NCBI GenBank assembly: GCA_022749755.1
Contig: CM040449.1
Coordinates: 5,971,157 to 6,035,156, forward strand
Reading direction: 5' to 3'
Source: Azadirachta indica
Taxonomy: Eukaryota > Streptophyta > Magnoliopsida > Sapindales > Meliaceae
Length of the DNA stretch: 64,000 nt
The position numbers were made by a program, and so were the translations under genes. A model generated the notes under the pieces. The model had not been told where the DNA came from, ran no database searches, and saw only the letters and a program-made list of their open reading frames with translations. Positions 22,689-34,400 of this stretch are shown piece by piece. The first letter of the stretch is position 1. Every line of letters begins with the position of its first letter.

Positions 22689-25600
22689 CTCTCTGATGTT
22701 ACATATCACTGGAAATTACAAGTGTCATCATCTGCAAGAAAAAAGCGTGGAAGCAATGTATCAGATAAAAGAGTCTAAAAGTTACCAGCTTAGCAGAAAG
22801 GAGATCAGTCTGTAATTGAATGTGTAAATTCTTTTTCTCTCTCTTTCTTTTCTTTCTGGTGTTGGGTTGGTTATCGTTGGGCTGTATATTGAAGTTTATG
22901 ATGTAAATAAATAATCATGGATTTTTAAACTATAGCAGAATCAGTCCAGAATCCATTGATGTCAATTTGCAGTTTGGTAGGAGAGGTATTTGCTCAGTGT
23001 TGATGTATCACTTTGCATTAGCTTTTGCTAGAGCCCTTGATATCCTAGATTATGTCTGAGCTGGTGCTAGTTTGCTTTTAGCGGGTCAAGCCCCAGTGGT
23101 TTTCTACTTGACTAAACCTTATTGACAACATTGTGCCTTTCTTGGTTTAGTATTCAATATCTCTTTGATCCTTGGTCTTTGTAACTTTTTAAGTTTCTTC
23201 TTTAAGGACCAGCACCATCTTTAAATGTTTGGTGCTTGAGTTCAGTGCGTCGGAAAGAAATTCCTGGCAGCATTTGCAAGTTGGATGTTCCTTGTTAGTT
23301 TCTCTTTGATCAATTACTTCACTCCCTAATGCAATACGGTTTCCTTCTAAACTTGAGAATTTTGTTTCACTTTGCTGGGAAGATCTTGGGTGTATAGTGT
23401 CAGAAAATGAGAGAGAACGAAAAGATAAAATCGATGACTCATCGACGTAAAGAAAAATGCCTTTTTTAAGTTATTTGGTTTTACAAACTAGGCCTTGGTG
23501 ATGGAGAAAACGAGACAGAGAAAAGTATAAGCAAAACCACGATCCCCGCAACTGTGGCTGGCTGTCTATTGAAATCAATGTCCTAAACAGCACCTGGCCA
23601 ATAGTGTCCCACTGCGTGTCTAAGAAAAAGCCTAAAACAAATGCCTTGGGAAAGTATCAAAAGCCAAACCACGTGATATATAATGCAACGTGAAAAGATT
23701 CCATTTCATTCCAAGAAGCAAACATTAAACGGCATAAACAGACAACCTATCAAAATAATAATCTTAATTAGTGAAAAAGGTTATTACATAATTAATTAAA
23801 TTGGTTTTATTTATATTGCGGAGATTAATTTCAATTTATCCAAACTATAAATTCCTAATAGTTAAATTAAAACGATTAGATTGTATGTGAAAGAAACTTG
23901 CAAAAAGAGAGAACAGGAGGAAAGCAAAATGCAATGGTGGTAGGACCTTTTTACCTATGCAAATTTGGTTGTTAGGGGAATCAAGAAAAGCCCTTAGCTT
24001 TGATTCCGTCAAGGTGAAGAGCCCTAAGCAACCTTTTCATATCATGTAAAAGATGCAAAATTATTGGGCCGGGAAATGTTGAATTAATTATAAAATTGAT
24101 TGAACAATCAATCTGATTCTGATGGATACCCAACGTTAAAGTAATTAGTTTTTATAACTAATTGTAGGTATAGTGGTAGTAATGTTGCCGAGAGGAATAA
24201 CAAAGCCAAAGAAACAAAGCAAAAGGAACAAAGTAGTTGCTTAACATATATAAGGGTAATATGGATGATATAAATAGAAATAAATTAGAAATAAGAGAAG
24301 GGAAGGTATGTAGTTGAATTGTTTTTTAGTTAAATGGCAGCACATGAAGGCCATTAATTTCGAGAGAGTAAAATACACTGAAAGAGAGAGAGGCAGCAGG
24401 GAGGGATTGATGCCTAAGGTCACTTTACTCATGAATTAAAGTTATTAAAAGATATAACTGTAGAACGTGTGCATGCATGTTATCCTCCACTATACCAAAA
24501 ACCCTTTCTAGCAACCTAACATGCCCATGCCCTAACGAAAACAAACTAACTGCCAACTAAGTAAACTACCAACTCCATTCCATGCCAGTACCATACCACA
24601 TCCCCTTCCAAAACTAAACCAAAATATTCTTTTAATAAGGGAGGAATTTCACTTTAGTCCATATCTTCTTGCAAAATTTCAATTTACTTGAGTAGTTTCA
24701 CATTGTATTACAAAAATCTCTAATGTTTCATCTTTGTTGCATTTTAGTCCCTATTATTAAATTTTCTTAATTTTCTTCTAACAATGAAGGGTGATGAAGT
24801 AATTTTACAAAACAATAGGTTTTATCTAAATTTTATTTAGCAAAAAAAAAATGTTGTCTTATACCTCTCAAGATATCATGACGATAATATCAAACTTTTA
24901 TAAATTTAGAGTCACCAATAACTTGTTAAGGTGATGGATGTCATTTTCTCCCTCAAAGATATATTAAGGACAAAAAGAATTTTTCTATTTGATTAAATGA
25001 TCAAAGGAGGCCAATAAAATTTGAGTTTAAATTAAGGGACTAAAATAAAGTTAACAAAATTGTATAGCAGGAACTAAATTAAGTAAAGCAAAAGATGAAA
25101 TATTAAAAAATTTTGAAATGTAGTGTCAATTCATTAGTTGAACAAGATGATGTTTAATTTGTAAACAATTAGGGATACACTGAAATTTTCACCGAAATTA
25201 AATAATCTTGGGAGTTTGCCGGCAGTATAACATTCCCACAATATATTAAATAAAAGCATTTTTAAGCATATTAAAACATTTGAGTATAATGGCATCTTTC
25301 AAAATGACAATACTTTAAAATTGTTTATTCTTTCTTTGGTTTTCCTTTTTAGGGAAAAATGGTTTCTGAAAACATTTTAAAAAAGAATGGCCACTTTGAA
25401 ATTTCAAACTCATCTTAAACAAGAGAGCTGTGCATGCATGGAATCTTCAATATTGTTGTTATGTATATGTCAATTACATGGGCATGTACATGCATGTCTA
25501 TTCCAATCAAACAATCTGCATGTACCAGTACACAATCAAATCAGTGAGTAACATATATATACATATATATATATATCTCATTTAATTAATTAGATCATTA

Positions 25601-26220
25601 AAATTCAAATATATGTATGTCAATTTAGGGAAAGAGAGAATAATTAACATATTCTAAATTTGAAACTCTGTCATTTTCGTCCCCAGAATCGACCAACCAA
25701 CAACACTTCACCGACAAACTCCACGTACCTTCAATCTATTTGCATTCTCACACACTCTCTCTCTTCTTTTTTATTTCATTTTCTTCTTTTGATTAAAGAA
25801 AACGAGTGCAAAATAAAACCATTACATTTATATACCTTTATTGAAAGAAAAAAAAATTCTCACCTCACCTGCGTACCCCATACGACTTTGTCGCAATCTG
25901 TCGTCTGATAATAAACCAGATATAATTAACATTATATATATATATATATATATACATATATATAATGAATCCCAAGTCGTTTTATTTATTTTATTATTTT
26001 TATTTATTTTAATGTGTTTTTGTTTGATTCTTCGTGATTAAGCTAACCTAACTCTTCTACACTGAAGGCCCCATGATGATAAAGCTGATCAAAAATAGCA
26101 CCACCACCACCTTGTAACAAGTCTACCTTTCTATCTTTTCACAATTTTTTTATGACTAAAGTACCCTCACTCCTCCAGAGTCTTTTCCTCTATGGGACCT
26201 ACTTCTCTCTTTTCTTCTCC
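22689..26220. other. Intergenic: CW7-like 3' side to bZIP promoter
   Basis: About 3.5 kb with no supported gene. It includes the 3' UTR of the CW7-like gene, an inverted-repeat element (24645-25200, listed separately), and (AT)n runs near 25553-25575 and 25935-25965. The stretch from 25660 to 26040 is low complexity, and its open frames carry no domains. Confidence 0.45.
24645..25200. mobile_element. Degenerate inverted-repeat element (MITE-like)
   Basis: The two halves of this AT-rich stretch are imperfect reverse complements. The left arm includes ATTTCACTTTAGTCC (about 24646-24660) and a later TTTCATCTTTG...TTTTAGTCCCT block (about 24726-24752). The right arm, read in reverse, gives ATTTCAGTGTATCCC, then TTTCATCTTTTGC and TTTAGTTCCTGC. 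The interior has no coding capacity. No target-site duplication could be fixed. The pattern fits an old non-autonomous DNA transposon; the borders are approximate. Confidence 0.5.
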
Positions 26221-26228
26221 TATAAATA
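26221..26228 (+). promoter_or_regulatory. TATA box of the bZIP gene
   Basis: TATAAATA lies 140 bases upstream of the bZIP start codon. The leader between them is strongly pyrimidine-rich and contains no ATG, so there is no sucrose-control-type upstream reading frame of the kind found in group S1 bZIP genes. Confidence 0.65.
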
Positions 26229-26367
26229 CTCTTCTCTTACACTTCTTTCTTCCCTTTTCCCCTCCTTTCCTCCCTCCGGTTCACTCTAAGAGCGGTATTA
26301 ATTCCCTTTTTCCCGGTTTTTTTTCCCCTTCTTTCTTTTTGTCATTCATTCTTTCTCTTAGTTAGCA

Positions 26368-26790
26368 ATGTTCCTGGAAGAAGCAGGTGGTGTTCGGTTC
26401 CAGTGGCCGGTTCCTGAAACCGGGTTCACGGCTAGTGAAATCCAAGAAGTATTATCTCTCTTACAGTCTGAAGACTCGGTTGGCCAAAACTCCGGTTCGG
26501 AGGGGTCAAACCGAGCAGTTTACACGGTTGATGAGAGGAAGCAAAGGCGCATGATATCAAATCGGGAGTCGGCCAGGAGGTCACGCTGGCGAAAGAAGAG
26601 ACATTTAGAGAACCTGACAGAGCAGTTGAACCGGTTGAGAGCAGAGAACAGAGAGCTGAAGAACCGTTTAAACATAGTTTTAAACCAGTGTAACGTCGTA
26701 GGGAGAGAAAATGACAGGTTAACAACTGAGTACGTAGCTCTGTGGACCAGACTCTCGGATCTATACCAGATTATAGGCGCCATGCAGTGA
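26368..26790 (+). CDS. Small bZIP transcription factor, probably bZIP4/5/6/7 subgroup
   Basis: Intronless gene for 140 residues. bZIP proteins bind ACGT-core DNA as dimers in the nucleus. The basic region lies at about residues 57-80 and carries the invariant asparagine and arginine of the N-x7-R signature within SNRESARRSRWRKKRHLENL. A leucine zipper follows, with heptad leucines through LTEQLNRLRAENRELKNRL and on to the C-terminus (about 81-135). The N-terminal 50 residues contain FTASEIQEVLSLLQS, a probable short interaction helix, and are rich in serine and glycine. The small size, lack of introns and lack of an upstream ORF fit group S outside the sucrose-regulated S1 set. Position next to the CW7-like and kinesin genes suggests an orthologue of Arabidopsis bZIP4 or its relatives; this part is inference from gene order recalled from memory. 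Confidence 0.9.
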   Translation: MFLEEAGGVRFQWPVPETGFTASEIQEVLSLLQSEDSVGQNSGSEGSNRAVYTVDERKQRRMISNRESARRSRWRKKRHLENLTEQLNRLRAENRELKNRLNIVLNQCNVVGRENDRLTTEYVALWTRLSDLYQIIGAMQ

Positions 26791-28300
26791 AAATAACATC
26801 ATCGTTAAAACTCCGTAATTTGACCAACTCACTATGCTCAATAAAGCTAGCTAGCTCTAGTAAACTTAAAAAAGAATGAGAGCTGTCTGTCTGTCGTTTC
26901 CTCTCTCTCTCTCTCTATCACTGTTGCATCTTGGACCAAAGAGTAAGGTGGGTTCATTTATATATTTTGCTTAGCTTATTAAAATATAAAATTGGTTTTT
27001 TGACAGAAATGTGGTAGGTTTCGTTTTGATCGACAAACACCACGATGTTATACCATGTAAAGAATTTGTGGTCTGCTTTTGCTCTTGTTCAGGACCTCCC
27101 TTCCTCCCCTTTTTCTTACTTTAAAATTATATGTAGCTGCTTTTTTACGTGTCTATCTAGTGATAGTGAGGTTAGTGCATGTAGCTAGGGCATTATTCAA
27201 GTCCTGCTTTCGTCAGCAGCTTTATAATATGAATATGAATATGATGATCTCTATGATCAATTAATGTAAATAATCTTTGGAGTAGTATCAATCACTGAAT
27301 GCGATGTTTAACTGTTCTGTTCCTCCTTTTAAGAATTTCTTGCTATTATTATTATTATTATTATTATTATTCTATTATATAAACATATATATTTATATAT
27401 GTTGGAAGCGTGAAAGAGTGAGTGAGTGATGATCATCGATCTTGAAATTGGGCGCTGTCAAAAGTAATACTGATGAAGACATGCAGCAGCAGTAGTAGCT
27501 ACTGTAGCAGCGCTAGAAATCTTTTCTTAGTCCAAACAGAAAACAACAGACACGAAAGAACGCAAATAATGTTCCTAAGTACGTGGGGTCTACACGTGTT
27601 GTTTTACTTTTTCAAGTTCTGGATTGGCCCAACATATCATACGAAGATTCATGTGATAAAAGGTTGACGCGACTCAATTAAGTTCCCCTGCTTTCCGTTA
27701 ACTACAATCAATTAAAGACTACATATATTTATACACGTGGTAAAAATTAATTACGTGGAAAATAAAATAATATATGTAATCCATGATATCCGACGGTGGA
27801 GAAACAATGAATTTGTTTGTGCAGATCAAGCCATGCATTTTCATTCAACAGTCAACACGTTGTAGCCCTCCCAATTAACTGTACGAAAATCAATTATGTA
27901 CTTTTCAGAAAGCAATTTAATTATCAATCGCCGTTATGTTAAGGCATCTGTTTAATTATTACATATGTATATATAGAGTTGACCATCACAAGTGAAGTCA
28001 GCACATGGGTGTCCATGTTTCTATGAGCGTATGCAGCGCACTCACTGTGCAGCTACAACATGTTTCGGAAACAAAGTAAAGATTTACAATTTCTCTAACC
28101 ATTTAAACAGCAAGAGTTCCAATATTATTATCTGTCACCAAGTATATTATGCAAAAACAATACAACTAAGACTAGTAATTAATTAATTAGGAGCAAACTA
28201 ATTAAGAAACTCCCATTCCTAAAACAGATCTTATCGTTGTTAACTTTGTTTACAGTGCCCGCTGGAATTTGGAACTTTAATGAACAGACATATATATTAT

Positions 28301-28350
28301 ATATTATATTATATTATATTATATTATATTATATTATATTATATTATATT
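28301..28350. repeat. Pentanucleotide microsatellite (ATATT)10
   Basis: Ten uninterrupted ATATT units, flanked on both sides by further TATA-rich sequence. Confidence 0.95.
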
Positions 28351-29445
28351 ATATATAGGATTGCAGCTGTTAAAACTGCTGTAATTTTATATGGATTTCA
28401 GGAAAAGGGGAAAAAAAGTGAAAGCATAATACAACTTTTAATCCGACTTTCACCCTCTAATGATGATTCTGTAGATATATAGTAAATGGACGGAGTAGAA
28501 GAAACATTAATCTATTTTGCCAGTCATTGACCTATATATTAGTAGCCAGTATGACAAGGTTAATCTTTTTAACAGTCAGTAAATGAATATCTTTCAATAA
28601 CATATTGATATCATCGATATTGTTCATTAATCAACATTAATTATTTAGTTGAACTTGCCCAAAAGACTGAAAGAGGTAAACTTACAGGCAATTATAGAAA
28701 TCCTTAATTAATCAATATGCTCACAGTGAAGATCATCCTTTTGGGTATATCATTACGGCCTAATTAACCTGACTAAATATCATCATTCGAATATATAATT
28801 CCACAATGGATAGTGCATAGTGGTTGTTGATAGGATGGAGACTAGCCAGCTTCCTCTTCTTAATTAAGCTACCTGCTTTTAATTATATATATAGTTTTCT
28901 GGTCATAATTTATCTGCTTTGTGCAAATAATTAATATTTGCTTAAAATATATATGATATTAATTATGTCTTAATAAGTAACTAAGAAGAAACAACAACAA
29001 CCACCCGTAGAACATTCAAGGCACACGTGAATTATTATTAATATATGTATATAGATGTCAAAGAATCTGATCTGAATGTGCATAGGAAATGATTGCGATC
29101 TCGAATGTTCTAGTTGTTAAAAGTTATTGTTTATATGTGTCAAAATTTTTAAACAAAGAGAAATATACGAGAACAAAAAGACCCTTAAAAAAAATGTCTT
29201 CAACTATTAACATTTGGAAGTTTCAATGAATTATTCAACGTATATAGCAACCAAAGTCAAAAAGGCACAACGTAGTCGTGTTCCTTTACAATTGCTTTTC
29301 CCTTTCTTTAATTTGTCCTGGAGATACTATACCAGTTAATCACGACAGAATCAATATATGTTTCTTAAAAATAATTATTTTAATTTCCAACAAATTTGCA
29401 GTTTTATTATAACAATATAATTTTGCAATGCATGCATGGAGTAAT

Positions 29446-29477
<32 letters not shown>

Positions 29478-30054
29478 GTTCCAGGACCATGAGGCTTCGA
29501 ATCTCTCCCAAGGAATGGGGCCTTGTAAATTTTTTGAAGCTTCCAGGTGCAAGCAATGGATTTGGATATAATCAGATCTGTAGCCCCCATCAAATCAACA
29601 AAGCAATGAAAAAAAAAAAAAAAAAGAAAAAGCAGATTTTGATTATTCAACAACTAAAGAATTTTTTTTTTTTTTTTAAAAGGAGAATATTAAAAGCCAA
29701 CATTTTCTTCCAAGATTGCTAGCCAGAATTTTTCTTAGCATTTCTACACCACAGATTTCCTTATCTGCTGTTTAATGGTTGGTTGGGTCTCATCTACTCT
29801 CTTGTTGACTCCTAAAATATCATGCTGTTCTCTTTCTTCATACGCAAGTTCTCAGAAATTACCCAGAAAATATATAAAAGGGGAGATGAAAGTTAAATCC
29901 TTTTGCCCGAGATTGAATAGACTGATTAACAAAGGTAAAAATGATAACAATATATATCCATTACCTTTCTGTACGTAATCTTTTTTTCTCTTTTTTTTGG
30001 CTGGCTAGGGTTAGTGATAAGATATATATGCTTTACATGCATTGCATACAACTG

Positions 30055-30055
30055 C

Positions 30056-30126
<71 letters not shown>

Positions 30127-30130
30127 ATAT
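30055..30130. repeat. Compound microsatellite (CT)n(AT)n with GTAT tail
   Basis: A CT run with one interruption (30055-30094) passes directly into an AT run (to about 30114) and a short TATG repeat. A second compound repeat of the same kind lies at 58239-58299. Confidence 0.95.
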
Positions 30131-30713
30131 GGGGTACTGTTGGAGGTCAAGACTGAATAGAGAAAGCCATTTGCTTTCTCAAAAAGTAATGGTAATCAAT
30201 CACAAAGATAAGAAAGAAAATTAAGATTCCATTTTTGTACTTTGGATATTTGGTTGATGCTCGCTGATGATGTTTTTACTTGATTCATTCATTGGCCCCT
30301 CTTCCAGTGCGGAAACCTTTACCTCTAAATGACAAAGAAAATGCAAGTAATTATTAAATTATTGAAATGTGTTCAATTCCGCATGATTTGATTGCCCAAT
30401 TATATATTAATTATTCTACTTGTTGGCCGACATTTTAATTATAGCCAACGTATATAATCATTAATTTTTAGTTATAACTTAAACTTATTTTTACGTAATA
30501 TTTTAGGTTAAAAATATGCATATTGTAGAATTAATAAAAGTCTTGTATGAAAACGCTATTATATAATATCATTTAAAAAAAAATTATACTACATATGTTA
30601 TAATCTTTTTTAATTCATATATCTTGTTATTGTTAAAATTAGTTGAATTTTAAAGTAAATAGATAGATAATGTAATTTTACTAAATAATCTTTTAAATAC
30701 ATGACATGTTTCT

Positions 30714-31056
30714 GTATTATACACATGCTCTACTCTTCAACATTCATAGTAAATATTCTTATGTATATTCAAAGATTACCAAAATTTTCAAATGCAAGTT
30801 CAGACTTTGATAATTCATGTGATATATTTTTCTAATGTTAAAGATATTCAACAAAAAAGACGGTATACGTGATGAACATGCTTCGATTAATATACAACCT
30901 TTTCCGTATTAATACATGCTTTACTAATTAACATTCGAAGCAAATGTTCTTATTTTCAAAATTTACAAAATTTTTCAAAGGCAGAAGTTCAAACTTTGAT
31001 AATTCCTATGATATATTTTCTAATATTAAGATAATTCAACAAAAGGGATGATATAG
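30714..31056. repeat. Diverged tandem duplication, about 150-bp units
   Basis: Unit A starts at 30714 and unit B at 30906 (offset 192 bases). Both run through a shared order of blocks: GTATTA, ACATGCT, TAACATTC or CAACATTC, AAATTTTCAAA-like, a CAGACTTTGATAATTC or CAAACTTTGATAATTC block, GATATATTTT, TCTAAT and ATTCAACAAAA. There are many substitutions and small indels, so the duplication is old. It carries no coding capacity. Confidence 0.75.
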
Positions 31057-31419
31057 ACTTGAGTCACCTGCCTTTCCGACCGAAGAAACAAGAAAACAAA
31101 ATAAAAAATCATCCTAATCTTTCTGACGAAAACCACCGTGAGCAAAATGAACCGCCTGTAAAATGGAGCGCGCAATTAGTAAGAGATTCAATCTAAAAAG
31201 TTTAATGGGCCTGGTGTACTACAGCCCAAGCATATTGGTCTCCACGGATCAACCATTGGGCCCAAAAAGTCTGAAGGTCATAAAATACGGATTCAAGGGT
31301 ATTTCCGTCAACGAAAATTTAAAATCAAATTGGTTGAAAACCCCGGAATCCCGCCCGGTTCGCCATTAATTTGAAAAACACGAGACCAGAGAAGAAGACA
31401 GTCAGTCTCAGTCTCAGAC

Positions 31420-34400
31420 ATGGAGAAGATCTGCGTGGCAGTGAGAGTGAGACCGGCCGTCCCACAAGAAAGCTCGAGCGGAATCTTCTGGAGAGTCGAA
31501 GACAATCGCGTCTCTCTGCACAGGCAACACGGCACGCCTATCTCCGGCGTCTCCTACGCTTTTGGTAACAATCGTTTTGCATTTCTCTAAATTATATGCT
31601 GCGATACTGTACGCTCGTTTTTTCCGGTTGGATTTTGTGTGCTTTCTCAGGATTTCATCTGTGTGTGCAGATCATGTGTTTGATGAAACTTGCTCAAATG
31701 CTAGAGTTTACGAGCTTCTTACCAAGGATATCATTCACGCTGCAGTCGAGGGTTTCAACGGTAATTCTTCTTTTTATCTTTTTTGGAAATTGACTATTGA
31801 GCTTAGTCTTTTTCGATTTTCCTGATGAGTTAGGGAGATAATTTGTGGGAAATTAGTGTATTACTAAGATTCTGCTTCAGGTTTCTTGGCTTTGGTTTTG
31901 GTTTGGTTACCTGGAGGCATAATTTGGTTTTGAAGCTAATTGTTTAGTCTTGTCTTTACAGGAACGGTATTTGCATATGGGCAGACCAGCAGTGGCAAGA
32001 CTTTCACCATGAATGGTTCTGCAACTAACCCAGGAATAATTAATCTGGCGGTTAAAAATATTTTCGAAAAAATACAGATGGTAAGAACTGGCTGTATATG
32101 TTTTGAAATATATGAATGTGCATATTACAACATAAATTTTGATATTTGGCATTCCATGTTTAAAGGCATCCGATAGAGAGTTTCTTATTCGAGTTTCCTA
32201 TATGGAACTTTACAACGAAGAAATCAATGACCTTTTGGCTGTAGAGAATCAGAAGTTGCAAATACATGAGAATTTGGAGGTTTGATATTACTGAAGCACT
32301 GGCAATCTTTAGATATTTTATTTATTATATATATAATTATTGATTTTTTTCTTTGGTTTGTAGCGGGGAATATTTGTTGCAGGCCTTAGAGAGGAGATTG
32401 TCAATAATGCTGAACAAGTGCTTAAACTCATTGGGTCTGGAGAAGGTTGAAATGAAATAAGAATGATAATGTCACACTTCTAATATGTCCCTTTGGCATA
32501 ACATAGATAAATCTGTGCTCATATTTACTTGGAAACTTTTTTTTTTTTTCAGTTAATAGGCACTTTGGTGAGACTAACATGAATGTTCGAAGTAGTAGAT
32601 CTCACACAATATTCAGAATGGTATATTCTTATTGTATTGTTGGAATTGAAGCCCCATCTGTGCATTATTGTTTCAAAAACTCCTAATCATTCATTGTTCA
32701 TATTCATGTACAAGGTAATTGAAAGCAAGGGGAAGGACACCAATTCTTCCAATGATTATTTAAGTACTGACGCCATTCGTGTCTCAGTCCTGGTTTGTAT
32801 TCATTCTCAAACAATCTGTAGACTAATTTTATCAAACTTGTGACTGTGTTTGTTGCTTCTTATGTTAGACACATGGAAATCATGCACTATCTCATAACTC
32901 TTTTATTTACCCATTTTTGTGGTTCTACTTGGAAGTAGAATTTGGTAGATTTAGCTGGATCTGAACGAATTGCTAAAACTGGAGCTGATGGGGTACGTTT
33001 AAAGGAAGGAAAGCACATTAATAAGAGTTTAATGGCTCTTGGTAATGTGATTAACAAACTAAGTGATGGTACAAAGCAAAGGTATTTGGTTCTCCTGCTG
33101 TATACTATTGTAATATGTGGAACAACAATGTTTTAATGTAGAGATCACTAATGCAGGGGACATATTCCTTATCGTGATAGTAAGTTAACTCGTATACTCC
33201 AACCTGCTTTGGGTGGTAATGCTAAAACTTCTATTATTTGCACTATAGCACCAGAAGAGGTAACCCATTATTTATGTTTCATGTACTTGTTTTCTACTGT
33301 CTTCTTTTGTTTTTGGGTGAAGAGGTGGAAATGGCAGGCATCTTATTTTTAGTTTTTTGGTTTAAACATATAGGTGCATGTTGAAGAAACAAAGGGAACC
33401 CTCCAGTTTGCCAGCAGAGCCAAGTGTATCACCAATTGCGTTCAAGTTAATGAGGTATGCTCATTACCTTGTTTGTATTTCAATCAGTGGCTTTCAGTTG
33501 GCTTGAATAACTTGCACACAATGTTTTGAGATACTTGGCCTTGAGACAGGACTTCAAAAATGATTTGAGGGCCTCGATTTAAAATAATAGAATTTAAGAG
33601 TAGCTTAAACCCCTTGACTGTTAAAACATTGGCACTTATCTATAAGCATTATGCTTTATGTGGCTATTTCATTATTATGGTTGAGCTGCTTTCAGGCTGT
33701 ATTTCACAATTGTCCGGCCGGATTTTGACAATGTAGCTAATGAAGTTTATAAATTTGTTACAGATTTTGACTGATGCTGCCTTATTAAAGCGGCAGAAGT
33801 TAGAGATAGAGGAACTACGAAGAAAACTTCAGGTTATGATAGTATAATATTTATTCTGCATAGATGAGGATTTCAAACAAACTAACATGGTTGAAGTCTT
33901 GTTTAGGGATCTCATGCTGAAGTGCTTGAGCAAGAGATTTTAAAATTGAGGAATGATATGCTCAAGGTAAATTCTTCTCTTTGTTGCACCAAATTTGCAA
34001 TTTATCTTGAGAGCAAAGCCTCATTTACATGTATGTAAATTGTGTTTGCTTATGTTGCAAATTACAGTATGAACTAGAGCGTGAGAAGCTAGAAACGGAA
34101 CTGGAAGAGGAGAGGAGATCACGCAAAGAGCGTGATGAATGCATCAGAGAGCAACAGATGAGAATTCAAAACCATAATTTTGTTACTTCTTCAGATTGTG
34201 ATAAGTGTAGTGAGGTATGTATACTCAAGCAAGGAGTGCTTAAACAATTAGGTTTCTTTTAAAGGACATCATAGATTAAGGCAATCTTATATGTACATGA
34301 GTTGGTGCAAAATTGATAATATTGAAATGTAATTACTAAGAGATTTCATTTGTTTCTAGCTAGTATTCATGAAAATGAAATCTTATATGTACTTGGGATT

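Larger units (their letters stand above)
26791..31419. other. Intergenic: bZIP 3' side to kinesin promoter
   Basis: About 4.6 kb of AT-rich DNA without a supported gene. It holds (CT)n at about 26900-26918, (ATT)9 at 27343-27371, a pentanucleotide repeat (28301-28350), an (AT)n run at 29445-29470, poly-A (about 29608-29625) and poly-T (about 29662-29678) runs, a compound (CT)n(AT)n repeat (30055-30114) and a diverged tandem duplication (30714-31056). Just upstream of the kinesin start, AATCCCGCCC at 31347-31356 resembles an E2F binding site, which would suit a cell-cycle gene, but one degenerate match is weak evidence. Confidence 0.45.

Noticed and set aside
26432..26783. Two reverse-strand frames opposite the bZIP gene
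   Set aside because: Complement shadows of the bZIP coding sequence.
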